Shown piece by piece: positions 8,733 to 17,354 of a stretch of DNA of 64,000 nt (positions within the stretch are counted from its first letter, which is position 1; each line of letters starts with the position of its first letter). The notes below the pieces were generated by a model. It was not told where the DNA came from and did no database searches. It worked only from the letters and a program-made list of their open reading frames with translations. Source of the DNA: Kaistella pullorum (GTDB lineage: Bacteria; Bacteroidota; Bacteroidia; Flavobacteriales; Weeksellaceae); the NCBI RefSeq assembly GCF_014837035.1, contig NZ_JACSPS010000001.1:118374-182373 (forward strand). Direction: 5' to 3'. The translations under genes were made by a program, and so were the position numbers.

Positions 8733-9341
8733 CTATTTGCAGATGGCTTCAGAGATCTTAAGCAGTTCAGCGTCAGTGTTGCCGAGCGAAACCGCTTTTT
8801 TAAAATCTTCGCAGGCGCTTTTCAGGTCACCTTTTGTGAGGACGATTTTCCCTCTTTGAAAAAAAGCATTCGGATCCTGCGCCACCTCGAGGTATTTGTT
8901 TAAATCTGCCACGGCCGAATCGGGTTTTCGCAATGTATTGTAAAGCATCGCCCTGTTGTAGTAATTTCCGGCGTACGAATCGGGATCAGTTTTGATCGCT
9001 ATATTCAAATCTTTCAGCGCCAGTTCATTTTTACCCGTCATACTGTATGCGAATGAACGCAATGAATAAAGCTTAGCCTCGCTGTAGCCTAATTTTTCGG
9101 CCATGCTGAAGTCTGTCACCGCCGTCTCATAGTTCTGCATCATATTGTAGGATAATCCACGCGCAAAATAAGCCTCGGCCCGCGCCGGATTTTGGTTGAT
9201 TGACTTTGTAAACAGTTCCAAAGCCTGCTCAAACCGTTGGTTCGACATCTCGGTCTTTCCCTGCTCCAGATATTTTAAATCTTTCTGTGACGCGCAGGAA
9301 ACGAGCACAAACAATAAAATTAAAGCTAAAACTTGCTTCAT
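8733..9341 (-). CDS. TPR-repeat lipoprotein
   Basis: 202 residues. The signal MKQVLALILLFVLVSCASQK has a lipobox cysteine at 16. The rest is helical TPR repeats: QRFEQALELFTKSINQNPAR, NYETAVTDFSMAEKLGYSEA, GKNELALKDLNIAIKTDPDS, KPDSAVADLNKYLEV and GDLKSACEDFKKAVSLGN. Such proteins sit at the inner face of the outer membrane or in the periplasm as protein-interaction scaffolds. The partner is unknown. The gene lies 15 nt after ruvB and 6 nt before paiB, and probably shares the ruvB promoter. Confidence 0.88.
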   Translation of the reverse strand: MKQVLALILLFVLVSCASQKDLKYLEQGKTEMSNQRFEQALELFTKSINQNPARAEAYFARGLSYNMMQNYETAVTDFSMAEKLGYSEAKLYSLRSFAYSMTGKNELALKDLNIAIKTDPDSYAGNYYNRAMLYNTLRKPDSAVADLNKYLEVAQDPNAFFQRGKIVLTKGDLKSACEDFKKAVSLGNTDAELLKISEAICK

Positions 9342-9356
9342 ACGTTTAGAAATGTT

Positions 9357-10379
9357 TTAAAACAGTGTATCAGGTCTTTTCGGAACAGTAATATTTAAAT
9401 GTTTATAGGCTTTTTCGGTGACCTCACGGCCGCGCGGCGTTCGGATGATAAAGCCTTCCTGGATCAGGAATGGTTCGTACACCTCTTCCAGCGTTTCAGG
9501 ATTTTCGCCGATCGAAGTAGCCAGCGCCGAAATTCCGACCGGTTTCCCCCGGAAATTTTCGATCATCACGCGCATGATCTTATTATCCATATCGTCAAGG
9601 CCGAATTCATCGACATTCAAAGAATTCAATGCAAATTTGGTGATGCCGATCTCTATTTCTCCGTTGCCTTTTATTTCAGCAAAATCACGGACCCTTCTCA
9701 GCAAAGCGTTTGCAATTCTGGGTGTACCGCGGCTTCGGCGCGCAATCTCGAGGGCGGCATCTTCGTAGATTTTCACTCCCAAAACACGGGCACTTCGCTC
9801 GATGATCATGCCGAGAAGTTCGACTGTATAATATTCTAATCTGGATTGTATCCCGAATCTCGCGAGCATCGGTTTGGTGAGCATCCCCGAACGCGTGGTG
9901 GCGCCAACTAAAGTAAAAGGATTCAAACCAATCTGAACAGAACGCGCATTCGGGCCGGTCTCCAGCAAAATGTCGATCTTGTAATCTTCCATCGCCGAAT
10001 AGAGATATTCTTCCACAATAGGCGAAAGCCGGTGAATCTCATCGATAAAAAGCACGTCGTTTTCTTCCAGATTGGTGAGCAAACCCGCTAGGCTTCCCGG
10101 CTTGTCGAGAACCGGACCCGACGTTATCTTGCAGCCCACACCCAGCTCATTCGCGATGATATTGGCTAAAGTGGTCTTTCCCAATCCCGGCGGACCGTGC
10201 AGCAACACATGATCCAGCGCGCCACCGCGGTTTTTTGCCGCCGCCACGAAAACTTCAAGATTATCCAAAGTCTTGCGCTGACCCGCAAAATCCTGAAAAC
10301 TCTGCGGCCGAATCTTCTCCTCCTGCATCAGCTCGTCATCCGTGAAATTATCCTTGTCTGGACGTAAAAAATCGGGCAT
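9357..10379 (-). CDS. ruvB: Holliday junction branch migration DNA helicase RuvB
   Basis: 340 residues, normal length. RuvB is the hexameric AAA+ motor that with RuvA drives Holliday-junction branch migration in recombination repair. Visible are the N-terminal [11 protein letters not shown], Walker [10 protein letters not shown] (about 62-70), Walker [11 protein letters not shown], the sensor segment [20 protein letters not shown], the arginine-finger region and the winged-helix C-terminus [20 protein letters not shown]. ruvA and ruvC are not nearby, which is usual in Bacteroidota. First gene of a probable three-gene unit. Confidence 0.98.
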   Translation of the reverse strand: MPDFLRPDKDNFTDDELMQEEKIRPQSFQDFAGQRKTLDNLEVFVAAAKNRGGALDHVLLHGPPGLGKTTLANIIANELGVGCKITSGPVLDKPGSLAGLLTNLEENDVLFIDEIHRLSPIVEEYLYSAMEDYKIDILLETGPNARSVQIGLNPFTLVGATTRSGMLTKPMLARFGIQSRLEYYTVELLGMIIERSARVLGVKIYEDAALEIARRSRGTPRIANALLRRVRDFAEIKGNGEIEIGITKFALNSLNVDEFGLDDMDNKIMRVMIENFRGKPVGISALATSIGENPETLEEVYEPFLIQEGFIIRTPRGREVTEKAYKHLNITVPKRPDTLF

Positions 10380-10394
10380 TTATTTAAATTTAGT

Positions 10395-10402
10395 CAAAGA
10401 TA
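10395..10402 (-). promoter_or_regulatory. -7 promoter element for ruvB
   Basis: TATCTTTG on the minus strand is a full TAnnTTTG match, 16 nt before the ruvB ATG. The -33 element is weak. Confidence 0.5.
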
Positions 10403-10490
10403 GAAATTTTGGAAAGGAAAATTTAAGGCAGATACCGAAACTAAAGCAGCAATATTTGAACGCACGAAATTGTTCATGCCGGCTTCGGCA

Positions 10491-10516
10491 TTGCGGTTTC
10501 TAAATTCGTAAATTTG
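10491..10516 (+). promoter_or_regulatory. Promoter for the MFS transporter gene
   Basis: A TTG (10491-10493) and TAAATTTG (10509-10516) are separated by 15 nt. The -7 element ends 7 nt before the ATG at 10524, so the transcript would have a very short or absent leader. It faces away from the ruvB promoter across the same 144-nt gap. Confidence 0.45.
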
Positions 10517-10523
10517 CGCAGAT

Positions 10524-11669
10524 ATGCTTTCAACACCTCAAAAACAAAGAATCGCTTTGTCAGCGTACTTTTTGTTATCCGGAATCTGCTTTTCTTCATG
10601 GGCCTCAAGAATTCCGACACTTAAAACGAATTACAATCTCTCTGAAGAAGAGCTGGGAAACCTGCTGATGATCATGCCGGCCAGCGCCATTATCGGCATT
10701 CCGCTTTCGGGCTGGCTTGTCGCGAAATTTGACACCAGAACTCCGTTGCAGATTGCGAGTGTAGCCTTCCTGATTTCACTTTTTTCATTGAGCTGGAATC
10801 TCTCGATCTTCGGCATTGCCATCGCACTCGTGCTTTTTTCTGTTGCTTTACGGATTATTAATATTGCCATCAACACGCAGTCGCTTGCGATTCAGGAAAA
10901 ATTTGAAAAGAAAATCGTGGGTTCATTTCACGGTCTCTGGAGCATCGGCGGTATTTTGGGCGTGCTTTTCTCAACGGTAATGCTTAAATATAACATCTCC
11001 ATTTATTGGCATTTTCTCTCAGTAGCGCTTTTTGGCTGTCTGATTATCGTCACAATGTTTCCTTTTCTCATTAAAAATGACAGGGCAAAAGTGGGCACGA
11101 AATTTAAACTCGGAAAACCCTCAAGATACATTACACTTTTAGGTTTAATGGTCTTTTTTGCGGCCATTTGCGAGGGCGGAATGTACGACTGGAATGGCGT
11201 ATATCTGAAAGAAGTGGTCAAACAGGACGTCTTCACGTATGGTTATTTACTTTTAATGATCTGCATGACGGTTTCGAGGCTGACCATCGATAAACTGATG
11301 GAACGTTTCGGGATGCAGAAACTGTACATCACGGGCTCGCTGATGGTCATGCTGGGCGTGCTGATCGCCGTGGTTTTCCCTACGCTTTATCCGGTACTGC
11401 TCGGTTTCTGCATGATTGGTTTCGGAGTGTCGGGACTTTATCCGATGACCTTTATTCTGGCGGGGAAATCGAAAAAATACTCGATAGCCATCGTGATGTC
11501 GATCATCAGCACCTACTCTACCGTGGGCATGTTTCTGGGGCCGCCGCTTATCGGCTATCTGGCGCACGCATTTGGTTTACAGAAAGCATTTATCACGTTT
11601 ATAATCGCGGGTTTTATGTTCATTCCACTTTCGAAAATGGTTTTCAGCCATTTGAAAAAATCCGTTTAA
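10524..11669 (+). CDS. Major facilitator superfamily (MFS) transporter
   Basis: 381 residues of mostly hydrophobic sequence that can be laid out as 12 membrane helices. The N-terminal half has SGICFSSWASRIPTLKTNYNLSEEELG, then a loop with FDTRTP in the position of the MFS signature between helices 2 and 3. The second half starts near KPSRYITLLGLM, with GFGVSGLYPMTFILAG near helix 10. This resembles bacterial MFS proteins annotated as sugar or drug transporters (FucP/YbjJ type). The substrate is not evident. It lies 45 nt upstream of hutI, so a link to histidine or imidazole compounds is possible but unproven. Confidence 0.85.
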   Translation: MLSTPQKQRIALSAYFLLSGICFSSWASRIPTLKTNYNLSEEELGNLLMIMPASAIIGIPLSGWLVAKFDTRTPLQIASVAFLISLFSLSWNLSIFGIAIALVLFSVALRIINIAINTQSLAIQEKFEKKIVGSFHGLWSIGGILGVLFSTVMLKYNISIYWHFLSVALFGCLIIVTMFPFLIKNDRAKVGTKFKLGKPSRYITLLGLMVFFAAICEGGMYDWNGVYLKEVVKQDVFTYGYLLLMICMTVSRLTIDKLMERFGMQKLYITGSLMVMLGVLIAVVFPTLYPVLLGFCMIGFGVSGLYPMTFILAGKSKKYSIAIVMSIISTYSTVGMFLGPPLIGYLAHAFGLQKAFITFIIAGFMFIPLSKMVFSHLKKSV

Positions 11670-11714
11670 ATTAGCATTCAAATCTTATAGTAAGAATTCA
11701 AATTAAAAATTCAC

Positions 11715-12941
11715 ATGAAATTAATCGGTCCGTTCCAACAGATCATCACTTTAGCCAATCTTCCGTTACGTGGAAAACTAGTCGATGAGCAGCTGGAGAT
11801 CATTAAAAACGGAGGAATTCTTCTCGAAAACGGAATTATTCAAAAAGTTCAGGATTTTAATGATTTAAAAGCAGAATTCCCTGAGGCTGACATTGACAAA
11901 ATTGAAGGTGAACAGGTTTGTCTACCTGCATTTACCGATTGCCACACGCACATCGTTTTCGGCGGAAACCGTGCGAATGATTTCGCGATGCGGAACGCCG
12001 GCAAAACCTATCTTGAAATCGCCGAAAGCGGCGGCGGAATCTGGAGTTCTGTGCAGCACACACGAAACGCGTCCGAACAAGAGCTTTTGAAAACTACTTT
12101 AGAAAGAATCAATACACTTATTTCTCAGGGAATTACAACGGTTGAGATCAAATCCGGTTATGGTTTGGATGTGGAAAATGAGCTTAAAATGCTGCGCGTC
12201 ATCAAAAAAGCACAGACTTTTACAAAAGCGACATTAGTTCCGACCTGTCTTTCTGCGCATCTGAAACCGCGCGATTTTGAAGGCACTTCTGAAGAATATC
12301 TCAATTATATTCTCGAAGAGATTTTACCTAAAGTTAAAGCTGAAAAACTCGCTGAAAGAGTGGATATTTTCATCGAAAAATCTGCGTTTCTGCCTGAAGA
12401 AAGCAGGAATTTTCTGCTAAGAGCCAAAGAAATGGATTTTGAGATCACTGTTCACGCAGATCAGTTTACGTCCGGAAGTTCTAGAATTGCGGTCGAAGTC
12501 GGTGCTAGATCTGCCGACCATCTTGAAGCGACGGTTGATGCAGATATCGAATTTTTGGCAAAATCTGACACCGTGGCGGTTGCACTTCCGGGCGCAAGTC
12601 TGGGTCTGGGCGAAAAGTTCACTCCGGCTAGAAAAATCCTTGATGCAAACGGAATTCTCGCTATCGCAAGCGACTGGAATCCGGGCTCGGCGCCAATGGG
12701 AAATTTGGTCACACAAGCTTCAATCTTAGCCACATTTGAAAAACTTTCAACCGCTGAAGTTTTGGCGGGAATTACGTTCCGGTCGGCTTTCGCATTGAAT
12801 CTGGAAGACCGGGGAAGACTCGAAAAAGGAAAAAAAGCCGATTTTGTCACTTTTAAAACCGACAATTTCCAGAACGTGCTGTATCAGCAGGGAAGCCTCA
12901 GAGCGTCGCACGTCTACATCGGCGGCGAAAAGATTCACTAA
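11715..12941 (+). CDS. hutI: Imidazolonepropionase
   Basis: 408 residues, normal for HutI, the third enzyme of histidine breakdown, which hydrolyses 4-imidazolone-5-propanoate to N-formimino-L-glutamate in the cytoplasm. The amidohydrolase metal site is visible: TDCHTHIVFGGNRANDF (about 76-92), the substrate loop GGGIWSSV, EIKSGYGLD, HADQFTS (about 243) and the terminal metal-binding Asp in SDWNPGSAPMGN. hutH, hutU and hutG are not in the window, so the hut genes are split in this genome or lie elsewhere. The gap to paaB is only 36 nt. Confidence 0.97.
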   Translation: MKLIGPFQQIITLANLPLRGKLVDEQLEIIKNGGILLENGIIQKVQDFNDLKAEFPEADIDKIEGEQVCLPAFTDCHTHIVFGGNRANDFAMRNAGKTYLEIAESGGGIWSSVQHTRNASEQELLKTTLERINTLISQGITTVEIKSGYGLDVENELKMLRVIKKAQTFTKATLVPTCLSAHLKPRDFEGTSEEYLNYILEEILPKVKAEKLAERVDIFIEKSAFLPEESRNFLLRAKEMDFEITVHADQFTSGSSRIAVEVGARSADHLEATVDADIEFLAKSDTVAVALPGASLGLGEKFTPARKILDANGILAIASDWNPGSAPMGNLVTQASILATFEKLSTAEVLAGITFRSAFALNLEDRGRLEKGKKADFVTFKTDNFQNVLYQQGSLRASHVYIGGEKIH

Positions 12942-12977
12942 AAATATTTATCTTTAAAACCATAAATTTTAATCTTA

Positions 12978-13259
12978 ATGAGCAACTTAGATATGTGGGA
13001 AGTTTTCATCCAGACAAAACCCGGATTATCCCACAAACACGCGGGAACGGTGCAGGCACCGACCGCCGAAATGGCGCTTCAGGCCGCGCGCGACGTCTAC
13101 ACGAGAAGAATGGAAGGCACATCAATTTGGGTTGTACCCAGCAAATATCTGGTGACTTCTGAAGGTGTGGATAAAGAAGCATTCTTCGATCCGGCCGACG
13201 ATAAACTGTACCGCCACCCTACTTTTTACCAGATCCCGAACGATGTGAAAAACATGTAG
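12978..13259 (+). CDS. paaB: 1,2-phenylacetyl-CoA epoxidase subunit PaaB
   Basis: 93 residues, the usual PaaB length. DMWEVFIQTKPGLSHKHAGTVQAP and the C-terminal DKLYRHPTFYQIPNDVKNM are PaaB hallmarks. PaaB bridges PaaA-PaaC heterodimers in the epoxidase that converts phenylacetyl-CoA to its ring-1,2-epoxide. It is the first paa gene here: hutI stands where paaA would be expected, which is unusual because paaA normally precedes paaB. Followed by a 250-nt repeat-filled gap before paaC. Confidence 0.95.
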   Translation: MSNLDMWEVFIQTKPGLSHKHAGTVQAPTAEMALQAARDVYTRRMEGTSIWVVPSKYLVTSEGVDKEAFFDPADDKLYRHPTFYQIPNDVKNM

Positions 13260-13320
13260 ATAAGACTGGTAGAACCAGGATCCAAGAGTCAGGAAACAGG
13301 ACTTCTCCCCCGTTGTTAAT

Positions 13321-13500
13321 TCTTGGATCTTGACTCTCGGCTCTTGATTCTTGACTCTCGGTTCTCGGTTCTTGCCTCTCGGCTCCTGACTCCTGACTCC
13401 TGACTCTTGGCTCTTGACTCTTGGTTCTTGGCTCTTGCCTCTCGGCTCTTGGCTCTTGACTCTCGGCTCTTGGCTCTTGGCTCTTGGCTCTTGGCTCTTA
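13321..13500 (+). repeat. CTCTTGG/CTCTCGG low-complexity array between paaB and paaC
   Basis: About 180 nt made of variants of a 7-10 nt unit (CTCTTGG, CTCTTGACT, CTCTCGG), running to 12 nt before the paaC ATG. The stretch 13270-13300 carries a partly complementary copy, so a hairpin is possible. The frame through it is open (leucine/serine/alanine-rich) but has no protein character. The same family recurs inside paaH on the other strand and near 22.05 kb. Confidence 0.9.
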
Positions 13501-13511
13501 AAATAAAAAAA

Positions 13512-14261
13512 ATGAATCCACTATTTAATTATATCTTAAAACTTGCCGATGACACCCTGATTTTCGGGCAAAGACTGGGCGAACTTACCGGCCAGGGTCC
13601 GTATCTGGAAGAAGACATCGCGCTTACCAATATCGCGCTTGATTATCTAGGGCAAAGCAATAATCTCTACAAATACGCAGCGCAGATTCAGGATCAAGGG
13701 AAAACCGAAGACGATCTCGCTTTCCTTAGGCTTGAAAAAGAATATCTGAACTGTCAGCTGGCCGAACTTCCGAACGGAGATTATGCCAACACGCTTCTCA
13801 AAGTCTATTTCTTCGCTGTTTACCAGAAGATTCTGTACACAGAACTGATGAAGAGTAGCGATGAACAGCTTGCCGCGATCGCGGAAAAATCTTTAAAAGA
13901 AGTAAACTATCATTATACACACACTTCCACGTGGATTAAAATGTTCGCCGGCGGAACCGAAGAAAGCAAGTCACGGGTGAAAAACGCGGTGGATAACCTT
14001 TGGGAGTATACGGGCGGAATGTTTGCCGAAACTCCGGGCGAAAGCGAATTGGCAGCGCTTGATGTAGTTCCTGCTGCCGGTTTTCTAAAAGATATCTGGC
14101 ATCAGGTCATCAGAGAAGATTTCGGAAACTTTGGCATTGAAACTCCAGAGAGCCAGTTTATGCAGAAAGGCTCGAGAACAGGTTACCACACCGAATATTT
14201 CGGCTACATTTTGTGTGAACTGCAGTATATGCAGCGGACATATCCTAATTGCGTGTGGTAA
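13512..14261 (+). CDS. paaC: 1,2-phenylacetyl-CoA epoxidase subunit PaaC
   Basis: 249 residues from the ATG at 13512. The open frame runs further upstream, but only through the CTCTTGG array, so homologues and composition favour MNPLFNYILKLADDTLIFGQ as the start. PaaC is the non-catalytic ferritin-like partner of PaaA in the epoxidase. Visible features are DDTLIFGQRLGELTGQGPYLEEDIALTNIALDYLGQ, the helix KSLKEVNYHYTHTSTWIKM and GTEESKSRVKNAVDNLWEYT. The last residues GYILCELQYMQRTYPNCVW are typical. Confidence 0.95.
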   Translation: MNPLFNYILKLADDTLIFGQRLGELTGQGPYLEEDIALTNIALDYLGQSNNLYKYAAQIQDQGKTEDDLAFLRLEKEYLNCQLAELPNGDYANTLLKVYFFAVYQKILYTELMKSSDEQLAAIAEKSLKEVNYHYTHTSTWIKMFAGGTEESKSRVKNAVDNLWEYTGGMFAETPGESELAALDVVPAAGFLKDIWHQVIREDFGNFGIETPESQFMQKGSRTGYHTEYFGYILCELQYMQRTYPNCVW

Positions 14262-14275
14262 ACCAATGTGCTAAT

Positions 14276-14387
14276 TTGAAAACTGAACCTCCTAAAAACT
14301 TTCAAAACCAGGCCAATAGCCACATTTTCAAATTTCCAAATTTTCAAATTACCACATTTCCAAATTTTCAAATTTTCAAATTAACCA
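14276..14387 (+). repeat. TTTTCAAA-type low-complexity array between paaC and paaD
   Basis: Repeated variants of (C)ATTTTCAAATT and ATTTCCAAATT fill the gap up to the paaD ATG at 14388. The same unit recurs at 15.0, 17.2, 23.1, 24.05, 25.1 and 54.9 kb in both orientations. No conserved stop-start hairpin is visible. Confidence 0.85.
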
Positions 14388-14852
14388 ATGCAGGACTTAC
14401 TCGGCCTTTTATCCCAAATTCCTGATCCCGAGATCCCGGTCATCAATATCGTTGAGCTTGGGATCGTACGCGAGGCGAAAATGGTTGCTGAAAACGAGGC
14501 TGAAATCGTGATTACGCCTACGTATTCGGCCTGTCCGGCAATGTTTAATATTGAAGAAGACATTATTAAACTATTTAAGGAAAACGGAATTACAGCGAAA
14601 GTCATCACTAAAATCGCTCCGGTTTGGACCACCGACTGGATCACCGATGAAGCCCGCGAAAAACTGCGCGTTTACGGAATTACGCCACCTGAAAAAGGAA
14701 ATCACGCTGATCATTTGAATATTGCAAAAAAATGTCCGCGCTGCGGCTCAGAAAACACAAAACAGATCAGCCGCTTCGGTTCTACACTCTGCAAAGCCAG
14801 CTACCAGTGCAACGATTGCCTCGAGCCTTTTGATTATTTTAAATGTCATTAG
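14388..14852 (+). CDS. paaD: 1,2-phenylacetyl-CoA epoxidase subunit PaaD
   Basis: 154 residues. The N-terminal MIP18/DUF59 domain has QIPDPEIPVINIVELGIVR and the conserved YSACPAMFNIEEDI. The C-terminus holds four cysteines in two CxxC pairs, CPRCGS (about 116) and CNDC (about 144), likely for zinc. PaaD is needed for maturation of the epoxidase complex, probably in metal or Fe-S insertion. It sits in normal order after paaC. Confidence 0.95.
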   Translation: MQDLLGLLSQIPDPEIPVINIVELGIVREAKMVAENEAEIVITPTYSACPAMFNIEEDIIKLFKENGITAKVITKIAPVWTTDWITDEAREKLRVYGITPPEKGNHADHLNIAKKCPRCGSENTKQISRFGSTLCKASYQCNDCLEPFDYFKCH

Positions 14853-15007
14853 GAAATGGGGAAATTTGAGAATTTGAAAATGAAATGAGTCCGAAATTTT
14901 AAAATGCAGATGAACTTAAAAACCCGATAATTTCTTTATCCGGCGTATATTTTTATCTTTGTTAAAAGCACCTTTTTAAAGTTTTAAATCAAATCTTTTT
15001 TGAATTA

Positions 15008-15049
15008 ACTCATTTCCAAATTAACCCATTTTTCAAATTTTCAAATTCA
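15008..15049 (+). repeat. TTTTCAAA-type repeat before paaG
   Basis: Short run of ATTTCCAAATTAACC and TTTTCAAATTTTCAAATT units ending 7 nt before the paaG ATG. The rest of the 204-nt gap (14853-15007) is AT-rich with no gene visible. Confidence 0.75.
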
Positions 15050-15056
15050 CCCGCCC

Positions 15057-15854
15057 ATGTATACCCAAATCGACATTGAACTGCATCTTGACGGCCGACT
15101 TCAGATCGCCTACCTCAACCAGCCCGAAACCTTTAACAGCCTCAACAAAACGCTGCTTTCGGAGCTGCGCACTTTCGTGAAAGAGAGCAGCAAAAACCCT
15201 GAGGTGCGGTGCATCGCCATTTCGGGTCGCGGTAAAGCCTTCTGTTCCGGACAAAACCTTAAAGAAGCGCTTTCACTGGGCGATACAAAAGAAGAACGCG
15301 TGATACAGCGAATGGTGATCGATTATTACAATCCGTTGGTCAAAGAAATCGCATCCTGCCGAAAGCCTGTGGTTTCGTTGGTGAACGGTCCTGCGGTGGG
15401 CGCCGGCGCCATGCTGGCCCTGATCTGCGACATCACGCTGGCCACAGAATCTTCATATTTTTCACAGGCGTTTGTAAATATTGGGCTCATTCCCGACACG
15501 GGCGGAACCTATTGGCTCCCGAAGATCATGTCGCGGCAGCAGGCCAATTATCTGGCTTTTACAGGAAAGAAAATTCCGGCTTCAGAAGCTAAAAGCATGG
15601 GCTTTATTGCAGATGTTTTTAAAGACGAAAATTTTGCAGCTGAATCGATGGAGGTACTCACTACGCTTTCAAACCTGCCAACAAAAGCCATTTCATTAAC
15701 AAAAAAAGCTTTTAATGAGTCGTATGACAATACGCTGAAGCAGCAGCTTGACGTTGAAGGAATCCTGCAGCAGGAAGCGGCCGAATCTGAAGATTTCATA
15801 GAAGGCGTGACGGCGTTTTTAGCGAAAAGAAAACCGAATTATCGCGGGAAATAG
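15057..15854 (+). CDS. paaG: Enoyl-CoA hydratase/isomerase, PaaG-like
   Basis: 265 residues of the crotonase fold. The first oxyanion-hole segment is GRGKAFCSGQNLKEALSLGD (about 60-79) and the second is NGPAVGAGAMLALICDITLA (about 111-130). SYFSQAFVNIGLIPDTGGTYWLP and the C-terminal AAESEDFIEGVTAFLAKRKP are standard. In the phenylacetate route PaaG isomerises the ring epoxide to the oxepin-CoA. The position in the paa cluster supports PaaG over PaaF; the sequence alone does not fully separate them. The gap to paaH is 8 nt. Confidence 0.9.
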   Translation: MYTQIDIELHLDGRLQIAYLNQPETFNSLNKTLLSELRTFVKESSKNPEVRCIAISGRGKAFCSGQNLKEALSLGDTKEERVIQRMVIDYYNPLVKEIASCRKPVVSLVNGPAVGAGAMLALICDITLATESSYFSQAFVNIGLIPDTGGTYWLPKIMSRQQANYLAFTGKKIPASEAKSMGFIADVFKDENFAAESMEVLTTLSNLPTKAISLTKKAFNESYDNTLKQQLDVEGILQQEAAESEDFIEGVTAFLAKRKPNYRGK

Positions 15855-15862
15855 ACTAAAAG

Positions 15863-17113
15863 ATGCAAGAATCAAGTACAAACATGGGTGAGGAATCTCA
15901 AATCTCAAATCTCAAATCTCAGATCACAAAAGTTGGAATTATCGGCTCCGGCACCATGGGAATCGGCATTGCACAGGTTGCGGCCACCGCCGGTTGCGAA
16001 GTTTTTCTTTACGATGCAAACAGTGCACAAACCGAAAAATCTTTGGTAAATCTACAGACAACGCTGGATAAACTGGTTGCGAAAGATAAAATTTCAGCGC
16101 AGAAAAGTCAGGAAATCTTCGGAAATATAAGGTCGTGCACGGAACTTTCAGGTTTTAAAGACTGCAATCTGGTCATTGAAGCCATCATCGAGAATAAGGA
16201 AATTAAAACAAAAGTCTTTCAGCAATTAGAAGAAATTGTATCAGAGGATTGTATTATTTCAAGTAACACTTCTTCGATTTCAATCACGTCACTTCAGGCC
16301 GAACTCAAAAATCCCGGGCGTTTTATCGGCATCCATTTTTTCAATCCTGCACCGCTGATGCCTTTGGTGGAAGTGATTCCGGGACTTTTGACCAAAGACA
16401 ATTTAGCTCAGGAGATCTATGCTTTAATGGAAAGTTGGAGCAAAACACCGGTGATTGCCAAAGACGTTCCCGGATTCATCGTGAACCGTATTGCGAGGCC
16501 GTTTTATGGCGAAGCTTTAAGGATTGTTGAAGAAAATATCGCCACGCCGGAACAGGTTGATGACGCGATGCGCTCTTTGGGCAATTTCAAAATGGGTCCT
16601 TTTGAGCTGATGGACCTTATTGGAATCGACGTTAATTTTTCGGTCACCAAAACTGTTTATCAGGATTATTTTTACGACCCTAAATACAAACCAAGCCTGC
16701 TGCAGCAACGGATGAACGAGGCGAAACTGCTCGGAAGGAAGACCGGAAAAGGGTTTTATGATTATTCTGCGCAGAGCCGGGAGCCAAGCGTCAGGAGCCA
16801 GGAGCCGGGAGCCGAGAGCCAAGAGCCAGGAGCCAGGATTCAAGATCTCAAAGATGATAAGCTTTACGAAGAAATATTTTTAAGAATCATTTCGATGCTC
16901 ATCAACGAAGCGGTGGAAGCCAAAAGACTCGGCATTGCAAGTGACGAAGACCTCGAAATGGCGATGCAGAAAGGCGTGAACTATCCGAAAGGATTATTGG
17001 CGTGGGGAAAAGAAATCGGCTTTGAAACCGTCTCCACGACTTTACAGGATCTTTACAGCGAATATCAGGAGGAACGCTACCGGCAAAGCCCGCTGCTTAG
17101 AAAATTAATTTGA
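15863..17113 (+). CDS. paaH: 3-hydroxyacyl-CoA dehydrogenase, PaaH-like
   Basis: 416 residues; oxidises 3-hydroxyadipyl-CoA with NAD in phenylacetate degradation. Rossmann motif VGIIGSGTMGIGIAQVAATA (about 27-46), SNTSSISITSLQ and HFFNPAPLMPLVEVIPG (substrate/catalytic His), then DVPGFIVNRIARPFYGEAL and the first C-terminal domain to GRKTGKGFYDYS. A stretch of about 25 residues (about 303-328, rich in S, E, P, G, R) encoded by a low-complexity repeat is inserted before the second C-terminal domain KLYEEIFLRIISMLINEAVE. The first ~20 codons also contain a TCTCAAA repeat (SQISNLKSQI), so the start is uncertain. Frame is intact throughout. Confidence 0.92.
   Translation: MQESSTNMGEESQISNLKSQITKVGIIGSGTMGIGIAQVAATAGCEVFLYDANSAQTEKSLVNLQTTLDKLVAKDKISAQKSQEIFGNIRSCTELSGFKDCNLVIEAIIENKEIKTKVFQQLEEIVSEDCIISSNTSSISITSLQAELKNPGRFIGIHFFNPAPLMPLVEVIPGLLTKDNLAQEIYALMESWSKTPVIAKDVPGFIVNRIARPFYGEALRIVEENIATPEQVDDAMRSLGNFKMGPFELMDLIGIDVNFSVTKTVYQDYFYDPKYKPSLLQQRMNEAKLLGRKTGKGFYDYSAQSREPSVRSQEPGAESQEPGARIQDLKDDKLYEEIFLRIISMLINEAVEAKRLGIASDEDLEMAMQKGVNYPKGLLAWGKEIGFETVSTTLQDLYSEYQEERYRQSPLLRKLI
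16771..16847 (+). repeat. GAGCCAGG/GAGCCGGG array inside paaH, in frame
   Basis: 77 nt of GAGCCAAG/GAGCCAGG/GAGCCGGG variants, the reverse complement of the array between paaB and paaC. It encodes repeats of SREP/SQEPGA and keeps the reading frame. Confidence 0.9.
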
Positions 17114-17354
17114 AAATGAGGAAATTTGAAAATTTGAAAATTAAAAATAGGCACCGCTCAGTATAGACACCTTTGTAGAACGGCGCGGCGGCAAATCCTC
17201 AAATCCTCGCAATCCCAAATCCTGAAATTATCGCATCTTCAAATCCTCAAATTCTCAAATCAACTCATTCTCAAATCAACACATTTTCAAATTTTCAAAT
17301 CCTCAAATCCTCAAATCCTCAAATCAACTCATTCTCCAATCCTCAAATAAAAAT
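17114..17354 (+). repeat. TCAAATCC/TTTTCAAA array between paaH and paaI
   Basis: The 241-nt gap is almost wholly made of TCCTCAAA, TTCTCAAA and TTTTCAAA units with spacers such as TCAACTCATTC. It stops 6 nt before the paaI ATG. No gene or terminator hairpin seen. Confidence 0.88.

Noticed and set aside
13407-13511. Upstream extension of paaC
   Set aside because: It is encoded by the CTCTTGG array (Leu/Ala/Ser repeats) and is absent from the PaaC family; the ATG at 13512 fits.
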